Origin: a virus
Virus record (IMG/VR): IMGVR_UViG_3300017613_002088
Location: 1 to 26,684 of that record
Strand: one strand, 5' to 3'
Length of the DNA: 26,684 bases
Below the pieces are notes generated by a model, which saw only the letters and a list, made by a program, of their open reading frames with translations, searched no databases and was not told the DNA's origin. Below are positions 8,601-14,421 of the stretch, piece after piece (the first letter of the stretch is position 1; each line of letters opens with the position of its first letter). The translations under genes and the position numbers were made by a program.

Positions 8601-9228
8601 TGAGCCGGCATATCGCTTTGATGGTTCGGATACATCTATTGAGCTAAGAATTACTGGCACAATTGGCGTATTGATGATTGCAATGCATACGCTTCCAGAG
8701 GGGTGCTCAATCAATATATCCGATTTGGGCTCATTGAATGAGGCTATTGAGTGGAATGATGGGCCGATTGTTCATCAGCTTGCATCGCCGCTCACAGATC
8801 CAATTTTAACCATCGCGATTACCTCCGCGGAAGGTGCGAAGATTGGATGGATTTGGGCTGGAATCCCATTCAATATCTACCCACTTGCTGAATCTCAGAC
8901 TCGTTTTGAACGCTTCTATATGAATGAAGGCATTAATTATGGGCAATACAATGCCATAGGTAGAGGCGCAAATATGAGTTGGAATGGATTCATAAGCAAA
9001 GATGAGCTGATAAGGCTTAGGGGCATAGTTCATTATGCCAAGGCTAATGATAATACCCCGCTTTGCATACTTGGAAATAAGGGTGAGCCTGATCAAGCAT
9101 TCCTTGCAAAAGCGCCAAATGAAATAAGATGGAATGAGTTTAGCGATTTTCATGATCCGAATCCTAATGGTGGACTCAATAATCAGAACATTCGCTTGAA
9201 TATGGAGTTTGTGCCATGGCGCTTCTAA
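5668..9228 (+). CDS. Large distal tail / tail tip protein with carbohydrate-binding-type modules
   Basis: The protein is 1186 residues and begins at an ATGA overlap with the tape measure stop. I do not recognise the N-terminal part (about 1-500), which is beta-rich (Ser, Thr, Gly, Asp) with a Cys cluster near 433-449 (VNCPCDGVQ...GCL). Residues about 528-583 and 614-677 are two copies of a W..ST.Y..DD...F.C..GTTG..P...DG.TW.Y module, of the CBM5/12-like type common in phage tail fibres and receptor-binding proteins. The C terminus (GINYGQYNAIGRGANMSWNG, ending MEFVPWRF) looks like a structural cap. Its place between tape measure and hub-like genes suggests a distal tail or receptor-contacting role. 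It could be a fusion of distal tail protein with fibre modules. It overlaps the next gene by 13 bp. Confidence 0.6.
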   Translation: MSNSVHLIIGQKENLIPSAVISATNVKSTDAYRRDSVSRIGNGRVSLSGDSDVENSAIVDIEIQPGISGDSKTSLPVYKGIGSSELTDLVANPASNPASYLIRLVDKGVRERVASLTVDGYELTISDPGADGNNYYIDVDDSDIIRTPINFSLIEALENGVNSNTGEEWDWDSAVGESNVVPATAKRVSIGDDLSVYRQWKTFENRKWKYKIYPETTKSYGSGSQIYEVTGEYSIILTNGVASETFTGKTTRDILLDIDANSAIATVTEIPSAETTVDNEAAYADFPIRTKSRVNYTDGSGSGYATGFINHYAGGAASTEIIEARCFSNSTSQNSGVGKERWSVRGSVSGILGDAVTGVAYSSGGRFGFTIPTMFPDGYDEPKGSIDFNIDYITRSEEDALPPDICIDEMHLGSNAVSKKVTFRYMERPGVNCPCDGVQYTALTNLSGCLDIEKAERSIMSNSLATTYASRLQKAMRYHKDFVGGNTELSANGDITVSEYDIDLANKAYGSASDTLARIHGEGTLEFDAWQASTAVAVDDVIEDSGNKFVCSVAGTTGGTPPAFVTSVIGDTTVDGGATWEYVSDTPLAEWDSFLEGIKSDLSVIELLGTTDSIEEWDYVTTYALDDYCRQIYQQIPYTGVPVPNPVGNSKLFRCLAGGTTGARPSQGATWQYLYYPNEAQAVGQIVGDSSNPVMSWVYLGEAFLASNSAITSQPDGSSGFRFDIDAYMSKYVSMANHVLSTAEIVPNIDDANITGKEPGGDCWRDPGDSHYWKADGYLPMFSNWEYASVRRKSDGSEAVVPTREFSFVAKIGCVERLMVGDSITVNISDVGQAVSYQVGDKLRLSLTAGLPLNFIGGINGNDILKWNVFSENGNGEYQQDLTSPALYDDGHVQFRIVAGGIDNEVNDEYSYCVENNTFKWRMDGGAWSAEESLGDVVIDNNITVSFESGQCPNFVANDIASFTVLQQNGILNIADPSEPAYRFDGSDTSIELRITGTIGVLMIAMHTLPEGCSINISDLGSLNEAIEWNDGPIVHQLASPLTDPILTIAITSAEGAKIGWIWAGIPFNIYPLAESQTRFERFYMNEGINYGQYNAIGRGANMSWNGFISKDELIRLRGIVHYAKANDNTPLCILGNKGEPDQAFLAKAPNEIRWNEFSDFHDPNPNGGLNNQNIRLNMEFVPWRF
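7249..7698 (+). repeat. Two diverged CBM5/12-like modules in the large tail protein
   Basis: Module 1 (about 7249-7416) reads DAWQASTAVAVDDVIED, then KFVCSVAGTTGGTPPAF, then DGGATWEYV. Module 2 (about 7507-7698) reads IEEWDYVTTYALDDYCRQIY, a longer Pro/Val loop, then LFRCLAGGTTGARPSQGATW. Shared features are the initial W, DD, the F.C strand, GTTG..P and the closing TW-Y. Copies of this module in phage fibres are associated with glycan binding; binding here is inferred. Confidence 0.65.
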
Positions 9229-10778
9229 TAATTCAATCTGAGCCAAATATTGCATTCTATTCTGGAGATGATCAGCCAGATATTGCAATCGCGTATAATA
9301 CGTTAGATGGTTTCTCTAGTCTATCAAGAGACTTGCGTATTGAGAGTGGAACTAATGGCACAGTTACTGTTCGAGTTGCAGCGATTGAATTCCCGACCAA
9401 TATTCTTAGAAAGAGGGCTGAGCTGTATGTAAACGATGAATTAGTATTTCAAGGATTGGTTTGGTCAACACATACTAGTCGTTTAACTTCCATTTCGATC
9501 CAGGAAAGCGCTGGCAATCGAAAATATACAGATATAGTTCCATTAAGAGATACTTCTGATCTTGATATCTATGCAGTTGAAAAGAGTCTGCCAATTGTAT
9601 ATGGCAACTCCGAGATAAGCCCATTCAGTTATGATGGATCTGGGCATCTCTGGTTTATCGCAGACCATGCTATTGATAGGATAAACAGCGTCAGGGTAAA
9701 CGGAAAAGAGATATCTGCATATATATTAAGAACTGAATTTGAAAACGGGACAATCTCTGTACTTGAAACTTCAGAGCAATATGAAGACACAGACACAATC
9801 ATTGTTGATCTTGATGGGAAACTAGACAAGGATAGTGGTAGCCTCCTCGCCACCGCGGAGTTAGTCCTCTGGGATTTCTTGGCGAATGTTTGCGGACTTG
9901 ATGTACAAAAGAGTGATTTTGATCCATTAAGATCCGATCACCCATATAGAATTGGCGGCACTGTATCAGATGGCAGGGCGACTATTCAATCAACTATAAA
10001 TGATATTTGCAATGGATGCGGACTTGCATGGGCACCATCGATTAAATCAATTGCAGTTAGATGGCCACCCAAAGATTCAAATGATTCATTTCTATCATTA
10101 GATGAGTCTAATACTAGCAATGTTAATTTTACATCAAATTCCGATCAAATTATAACAAAGCTGCGTGTTCTATATGATTACCACGATGGGTTTAAAGAGC
10201 ACAATGGCGCAATTGAACTGCAGGCCAAGAACAGGCTTGAGGAATATGGCGCAATTGGCACAACAATCAGATATTCGTGGATAAAAGATAGGCATGATGC
10301 GATAGCGCTTGGCATCGATTATCTTCAATATTACTCAAAGATCCCATATCAATTCAATTGCAGATTTGATAATAAGGCAATCAACCTAGCAGAAAAAGTT
10401 TCAATTTTATATCCAAAATTCCCAGCAGATGAGATCGTTGTAAAATCAATTGTGGTAAGTGAGGCATATACCTCTATCTCCGGATTTGCCAGAATTGGGG
10501 CAGATGATACAATTGAAAAAGTATATGACAACAGTAGGGTTGATGCATCTGATGTTGTTGCGCCATATTATAATATTGAAAATGGGATTCTCTCAATTCT
10601 AGTAACTGATGAAAATGGCGTATCCCTCCCAGGTGCAAGAGTCACATTTGATGAATCAACTACAAGGATCGCCGACTCCGCGGGGTGGGTGGCCATTGAA
10701 GGTGATCCTGGCAAGCACACACTCCTAATTCAATTCCCTGGGCTTGATGATCAAGAGCTTGAGGTGTGGCTGCAATGA
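9216..10778 (+). CDS. Tail hub-like protein with C-terminal Ig-like/carboxypeptidase-regulatory-type domain
   Basis: The protein is 520 residues. Residues about 1-100 are beta-rich (TVTVRVAAIEFPTNILRKRA, then ELYVNDELVFQGLVWS), which fits a tail hub where a strand pair describes position ('vyvng.l.f.G.v'). The middle (VLWDFLANVCGL, then TIQSTINDICNGCGLAWAPS) resembles the helical insert of gp27/gpD-type hub proteins. A WxKDR segment and a strand block (KAINLAEKVSILYP) follow. The last about 70 residues (GILSILVTDENGVSLPGARV, then TTRIADSAGWVAI and GKHTLLIQFPG) form a carboxypeptidase-regulatory-like or Ig-like beta-sandwich, a typical surface-adhesion add-on. It begins inside the preceding gene and ends with an ATGA overlap to a 52-residue gene. 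Hub assignment is by layout and position and is moderate. Confidence 0.55.
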   Translation: MALLIIQSEPNIAFYSGDDQPDIAIAYNTLDGFSSLSRDLRIESGTNGTVTVRVAAIEFPTNILRKRAELYVNDELVFQGLVWSTHTSRLTSISIQESAGNRKYTDIVPLRDTSDLDIYAVEKSLPIVYGNSEISPFSYDGSGHLWFIADHAIDRINSVRVNGKEISAYILRTEFENGTISVLETSEQYEDTDTIIVDLDGKLDKDSGSLLATAELVLWDFLANVCGLDVQKSDFDPLRSDHPYRIGGTVSDGRATIQSTINDICNGCGLAWAPSIKSIAVRWPPKDSNDSFLSLDESNTSNVNFTSNSDQIITKLRVLYDYHDGFKEHNGAIELQAKNRLEEYGAIGTTIRYSWIKDRHDAIALGIDYLQYYSKIPYQFNCRFDNKAINLAEKVSILYPKFPADEIVVKSIVVSEAYTSISGFARIGADDTIEKVYDNSRVDASDVVAPYYNIENGILSILVTDENGVSLPGARVTFDESTTRIADSAGWVAIEGDPGKHTLLIQFPGLDDQELEVWLQ

Positions 10779-10933
10779 TTAGAAGAAAACTATTGACTGA
10801 ATCTGGTGCTAGAACATACCAGAACCCAGGATCGAAGCAGTTAATTAAAGTGAAGCTAGTAAGAAAAGAAGAGGCTGATGTAATTGAGTGCGAAGAGGCA
10901 GAACCCCCGCCTGAGGATGAATATGATGAGTAA
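10775..10933 (+). CDS. Small basic-to-acidic protein, unknown function
   Basis: The protein is 52 residues, starting MIRRKLLTESGARTYQNPG and ending PPPEDEYDE. It begins in an ATGA overlap with the hub-like gene stop, so it is probably translated by coupling. The first half is basic (RRK, KQLIKVKLVRK) and the second half strongly acidic with a Pro-Pro-Pro turn. It has no signal peptide, membrane segment or recognised motif. Small proteins at this site in other phages are often tail accessory or assembly factors, but nothing in the sequence proves that. It overlaps the next small gene by 11 bp. Confidence 0.6.
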   Translation: MIRRKLLTESGARTYQNPGSKQLIKVKLVRKEEADVIECEEAEPPPEDEYDE

Positions 10934-11051
10934 CACGAAAGAGGGCTGGAGAGATGGTCTTAAATTAAGTATTGATTTGAGTGATTACAAATTGCTCATG
11001 GATAAATGGTTGCAAGGAAATGGTAGGCCAGAGCCTACCAAAGTCCCTTAA
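10923..11051 (+). CDS. Small protein closing the late operon, unknown function
   Basis: The protein is 42 residues (MMSNTKEGWRDGLKLSIDLS, then DYKLLMDKWLQ and a Gly/Pro tail). A Shine-Dalgarno GAGG at 10913-10916 sits 6 bases before the first ATG; the second ATG, one codon later, is equally possible. The gene overlaps the preceding one by 11 bp. Its stop TAA at 11049-11051 is part of the TTAA that also holds the stop of the oppositely oriented ligase gene. A perfect hairpin lies within its last codons. No family recognised. Confidence 0.55.
   Translation: MMSNTKEGWRDGLKLSIDLSDYKLLMDKWLQGNGRPEPTKVP
11021..11040. terminator. Bidirectional hairpin at the convergent junction
   Basis: TGGTAGGC (11021-11028) and GCCTACCA (11033-11040) form a perfect 8-bp stem around a CAGA loop (TCTG on the other strand). 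It lies between the ends of the late (+) and replication (-) transcription units. Neither side has a real T run (CCCTTAA on +, TTTCC on -), so it may be a weak or factor-dependent terminator or a transcript-end stabiliser. It lies inside the last codons of the 42-residue gene. Confidence 0.5.
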
Positions 11052-12085
11052 ACAATAGCTACTGCAACTGGATGGAATGGCACTCCATCAGCTGTTAGCA
11101 TTGAATATTCAACCCTAGCTGTTAGGCCAATATATTCATCCGCAAGATCAAGGATCAGCTCCTTGTCTGCCATACTGCCTGGCGCACTCACGCGAAATCT
11201 TTTCCCCTCAAATTCACATTCTAGGATTGCCCAATTATCCTTAGATGCATGAATATCTACAATCTGACATTCTGCATCTAACCACGCCTTCATCTTAATC
11301 AATGATTTGGATCGCTTCCCATCTTCATACCCAAAATCATTTTGGCGAATAATTGCACCCTCATATCCATGGTCTCTTGCAATAGCCATATGTAGTTTGG
11401 CATCTTGCTCTGAATGGCATTCATGAGTTGGTACTACCTCCGCGGATGGGCCAGCCTCAACAAATGTGCTTAACGTGCCAAGTCTATCGTGATATGGTTT
11501 ATCTAGCATTGCATCATACATGTGGAATCTTAGGCGCTTTGTATTCTCCTGATGCCTCTTTACCCATGACACAATCGTTTGCAACTTTTCGCCATGGCAA
11601 TATAGCTCACCATCAATAGTCACTCCTTCAGGGATAACCATTGTGCCTGTTATATGTGGGATATTGATTTTCTTACCATTTCTTGAATATGCAATATTCT
11701 TGCCATTCCTGCAAGTAATCATGCATCGGTTGCCATCATATTTATATTGCATATAGGCATTGCGATACTCAATCCGCTTAATCTTATTGAATGGCATCGC
11801 AAGCATCGGGCGCAAGAATCCAGATGCGCTTGTTCGCCTTAGCTGCATTGCCTCATCTTTGCCAAAAACATATCCCTTATCCTGTTGCCTAGATATTCGG
11901 CTATTGATCTGGAGATCAATTTGTTCATCAAGAGATCTGCCAGCCTTGCCCTCTGACACAGTCTCTCGTTTCTCTTGCATTACACCACCATATACTCCAT
12001 GAGTAATGACTATCTCATCGAATATTGGCTCAATAGTCCAGACACGCAATCCACCAGCAACATCTTTTGCATATAAGGTGATCAT
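11048..12085 (-). CDS. ATP-dependent DNA ligase with WGR-like N-terminal domain
   Basis: The protein is 345 residues. The N-terminal 75 residues (LYAKDVAGGLRVWTIE, THGVYGGVMQEKRE, EGKAGRSLDEQ, RQQDKGYV) follow the WGR-like layout seen at the front of several phage ligases and thought to help bind DNA. The adenylation domain follows: motif I QYKYDGNR with the nucleophile Lys115, motif III TIDGELYC, motif IV DHGYEGAIIR and motif V SLIKMKAWLDAEC. The short OB domain ends the protein. It seals nicks in phage DNA, joining Okazaki fragments or recombination products, with the polymerase and helicase of the same operon. The start forms TAATG with the upstream stop. It is the last gene of the leftward operon. 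Confidence 0.9.
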   Translation of the reverse strand: MITLYAKDVAGGLRVWTIEPIFDEIVITHGVYGGVMQEKRETVSEGKAGRSLDEQIDLQINSRISRQQDKGYVFGKDEAMQLRRTSASGFLRPMLAMPFNKIKRIEYRNAYMQYKYDGNRCMITCRNGKNIAYSRNGKKINIPHITGTMVIPEGVTIDGELYCHGEKLQTIVSWVKRHQENTKRLRFHMYDAMLDKPYHDRLGTLSTFVEAGPSAEVVPTHECHSEQDAKLHMAIARDHGYEGAIIRQNDFGYEDGKRSKSLIKMKAWLDAECQIVDIHASKDNWAILECEFEGKRFRVSAPGSMADKELILDLADEYIGLTARVEYSMLTADGVPFHPVAVAIV

Positions 12086-12507
12086 TAGTATACCTCCTCA
12101 AATTCTGCATTCTCGGCATCGTTGCCCTTCAATGCCTCAATTAGATCATCAATATTAGAAAAATGATCATTAGTCGCATATTTTAGCATTACATTAATGC
12201 CATAATTCTTGGCAGTTATGGTGAATATTGAAATATTGAGACCAAATGCAAAGCCAATCTCAAAGATTGTGCCTGGATCTCGATCATCAATAACTGCAAC
12301 TATACAATCAGAATTCTCAATCTGATTTATATTCACAGCGAATATATCTGCCATTCTGGCAGCCCTCTCTTCCGCGGACATGTTTTTCAATATACCACAC
12401 CTCCGCGGGGAAAAGAATACAAGATTATTTTCAATAAGCTTATTCTCAATTTGCTTAACAAAGTTAAGCTGTTCTTCATTAAAGAATGGAGAGGCGAGGT
12501 AAATCAT
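12085..12507 (-). CDS. Nucleoside 2-deoxyribosyltransferase-like enzyme
   Basis: The protein is 140 residues with the family signatures in order: MIYLASPFF at the N terminus, then IENSDCIVAVIDDRDPGTIFEIGFAFGL, which carries the substrate Asp (D67), the D75/D77 loop and the catalytic Glu (E83). Family members swap bases on deoxynucleosides or, in the DNPH1/MilB branch, cleave the base from a nucleotide. Which activity applies cannot be read here. It overlaps the upstream HD gene by ATGA and the ligase gene by TAATG, within a run of nucleotide-metabolism genes. The likely role is clearing or recycling unwanted nucleotides, including host or modified ones. Confidence 0.8.
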   Translation of the reverse strand: MIYLASPFFNEEQLNFVKQIENKLIENNLVFFSPRRCGILKNMSAEERAARMADIFAVNINQIENSDCIVAVIDDRDPGTIFEIGFAFGLNISIFTITAKNYGINVMLKYATNDHFSNIDDLIEALKGNDAENAEFEEVY

Positions 12508-13094
12508 TTTATTCTCCTGATGATTTTCCGAAGTTCTGTGAGTGATTCATGTATCACACCTGGATTATCAAGCTCAATACATGCGCGCTCGCTTAATTGA
12601 TCTAGATATTCAGGCACTTTGTCAACATGGCCGATAATGCTTCTATTTCCATATAGATTGAATTCCTGCCATGCCTTATAGATCACCGCTGCTAGATCTG
12701 CAATTGATACAATAAGCCCCTCCTTTTCATCCTTCGCGGTATGCCAAGTCCGATGTAGGAGTGTAGGCATGCAAGATATATTTTCTGCAATCTTTCCCAT
12801 ATTAGTTGATGAGATGCGCTCAATTGCATCGCGAATCGCATCATTATAATATTTGGTTGGCCTTGGGATATCCCCAGTTATTATCTCATCAAGATCATGG
12901 ATTGCAGCCTTTTCCATAACCACAGATAGATCTATATCCTCTCCACATGCTTGAAGATCATGGACGAGAAACATAGAGAAGATGCAGACAAATCCAGTGT
13001 GCTCTAGTACGGACTCACTCTTTACAAGATGAGTCTGTGAGAACCTGGACAATGCTGCCATTCTCCTAAGCACATCAAATCTTTCTTTAATCAT
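12504..13094 (-). CDS. HD-domain 5'-nucleotidase (YfbR-like)
   Basis: The protein is 196 residues. Metal ligands and family motifs are visible: RFSQTHLVKSESVLEHT (H32 and the preceding VLEH pattern), KAAIHDLDEIITGDIPRPTK (H66, D67 and E70, followed by the typical TGD.P.P.K), and the final Asp in SIADLAAVIYK (D133). In E. coli YfbR this set hydrolyses deoxyribonucleoside 5'-monophosphates. In a phage it would remove dNMPs or specific bases from the pool. It is coupled through ATGA overlaps on both sides (13091-13094 and 12504-12507) to the ThyX-like and deoxyribosyltransferase genes, suggesting a single pathway. Confidence 0.85.
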   Translation of the reverse strand: MIKERFDVLRRMAALSRFSQTHLVKSESVLEHTGFVCIFSMFLVHDLQACGEDIDLSVVMEKAAIHDLDEIITGDIPRPTKYYNDAIRDAIERISSTNMGKIAENISCMPTLLHRTWHTAKDEKEGLIVSIADLAAVIYKAWQEFNLYGNRSIIGHVDKVPEYLDQLSERACIELDNPGVIHESLTELRKIIRRIK

Positions 13095-14224
13095 AATTCC
13101 CCCTTCATTTTGAGATATTGCTTACGCAATTTATTATCAGGATTATCGTTAATATACCCATTCATAGCAAGTCCTGCATACATATCAATTATTGGATTTC
13201 CCTTCTCAATCTTAAATCTTTGTCGAATTAAATCTGGATATTCCAGCATTATTGGACATGGAAGATTATGCTCTTCGCCAGTAACTCTTGAAACCATATC
13301 TCTGTAATATGGATCAGGCTTACCATTTCCATTTGGTATAAAGTCCCAAAAATCATTGATTGTCATGTTCTTTATATAATCTCCGATCATAACACTCCAT
13401 GGCCCAGCCCAATCTGCAAACCAATGTGAGCGAAGGCTCATTAATTTGTGATATGCGCTTTTTCTAATATAGAAAACAATATCACACTCGCTCGATTGTG
13501 ATCTATATTGAAATGAATCAATGTACCCAAAATCAAGAATGTGATTCCAAATATCTGTTTTGACAATGCCATTGCTCTGTCTCAAAAATTGAGCGGCAAA
13601 ATAATATGGCAATGTATATTGCCCATATATCAAATCGCCCATCTCGGCTTTTTTATTCGAAAATGCGATTTCATCTTTAGAAATGAGATAAGCGCTAGTA
13701 AATGCCTTTACGCTATTGTTTTTATATCCAGGAATGTTTTCAATCGCACGCTCAAATTTTGTTCCATAGATTTCAAATAAATCAGCATCCATTTCTTGAA
13801 TTGTTTTTATTAATCCGCATACAGTTCTGAAATCCATAGATACCACATATGAAGTTGACAGAGACATTGGCAAGCATTCCCTTGCTCTGTCTTGTGGCAA
13901 GCCATTTTCTATGTCTTTAAGAGCGGCATCAATAGATGAGTCGCCAGACCAAAATTCACTAGATATATGAAGATTCTCTCTTTTCAATGGCGCCGATCTT
14001 AAACTTTGAGCCCATGGGAATATTGGCCTTATCGAGAATAGAAAATCTCGAAAAACTATGCTAGATTGAATCTTAAATGTTAACATGCAGAGGCTATTAA
14101 GGCTCAAATCCATAGAGCCGATTTTATCCATATCTATATTTGAATGGTCAAAATCTGGCCTGCTATTTATCCAAGCAAATTTTCTTTGATCAGATACGGA
14201 AATTAGCTCAATTGATGGATTCAT
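13091..14224 (-). CDS. Divergent ThyX-like (flavin-dependent thymidylate synthase-related) protein
   Basis: The protein is 377 residues. LTFKIQSSIVFRDFLFSIRP (about 48-67) aligns with the ThyX strand-helix before the RHR motif. GLPQDRARECLPMSLSTSYV (about 108-127) aligns with the ThyX helix 'G.p.evAR.vLP...yt', followed by MDFRTVCGLIKTI for 'vn.RsL..fl'. The signature RHRX7S is replaced by RPIFPWAQSLR (66-76). The second half appears to repeat the plan: TLPYYFAAQFLRQSNG (204-219) and KLMSLRSHWFADW (260-272), which recalls the ThyX 'LR...HAQWE' helix absent from the first half. ThyX makes dTMP from dUMP with FAD and methylene-THF; loss of the motif suggests altered chemistry. Context is nucleotide editing. 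ThyX relation is fairly clear; function is not. Confidence 0.6.
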   Translation of the reverse strand: MNPSIELISVSDQRKFAWINSRPDFDHSNIDMDKIGSMDLSLNSLCMLTFKIQSSIVFRDFLFSIRPIFPWAQSLRSAPLKRENLHISSEFWSGDSSIDAALKDIENGLPQDRARECLPMSLSTSYVVSMDFRTVCGLIKTIQEMDADLFEIYGTKFERAIENIPGYKNNSVKAFTSAYLISKDEIAFSNKKAEMGDLIYGQYTLPYYFAAQFLRQSNGIVKTDIWNHILDFGYIDSFQYRSQSSECDIVFYIRKSAYHKLMSLRSHWFADWAGPWSVMIGDYIKNMTINDFWDFIPNGNGKPDPYYRDMVSRVTGEEHNLPCPIMLEYPDLIRQRFKIEKGNPIIDMYAGLAMNGYINDNPDNKLRKQYLKMKGEL

Positions 14225-14421
14225 TGATCTTTCTCCTCAAAAAGAACGCACCCAAAATCAGGACCAGTAATTAAATCGCCATCTAGGCCCTGATCGTCAT
14301 CTGCCCTAATTGCAATACATGCATCGCCAGGTGGCATCAATGCTTCATCATCGATTACTATTCGATCACAAGCGCTATTTCTATATCGCTCCCAATATTT
14401 GCAATATTTACAGGTTCTCAT
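14221..14421 (-). CDS. Small Cys-rich, probably zinc-binding protein
   Basis: Start chosen at ATG 14421 because a full GGAGG sits five bases upstream and the ATG forms an ATGA overlap with the polymerase stop; the longer frame starting 14475 would run far into the polymerase gene. The 66-residue product has CKYCKYW near the N terminus, then SACDR and a late GCVLFEE, giving four to five Cys that could hold one zinc ion, with PPGDACIAI between. This layout is common in unnamed phage proteins. Position between the polymerase and ThyX-like genes, with 4-bp overlaps on both sides, indicates co-translation. Function unknown. Confidence 0.6.
   Translation of the reverse strand: MRTCKYCKYWERYRNSACDRIVIDDEALMPPGDACIAIRADDDQGLDGDLITGPDFGCVLFEEKDQ

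Noticed and set aside
8806-9288. A 160-codon - strand frame opposite the large tail protein
   Set aside because: It is antisense to well-supported tail genes and spans their junction, with no domain or start signal.
10107-10121. Another ATTAGACT promoter on the - strand inside the hub-like gene
   Set aside because: No -10 box is found at 17-18 bases and it points against the late operon with no gene to serve.
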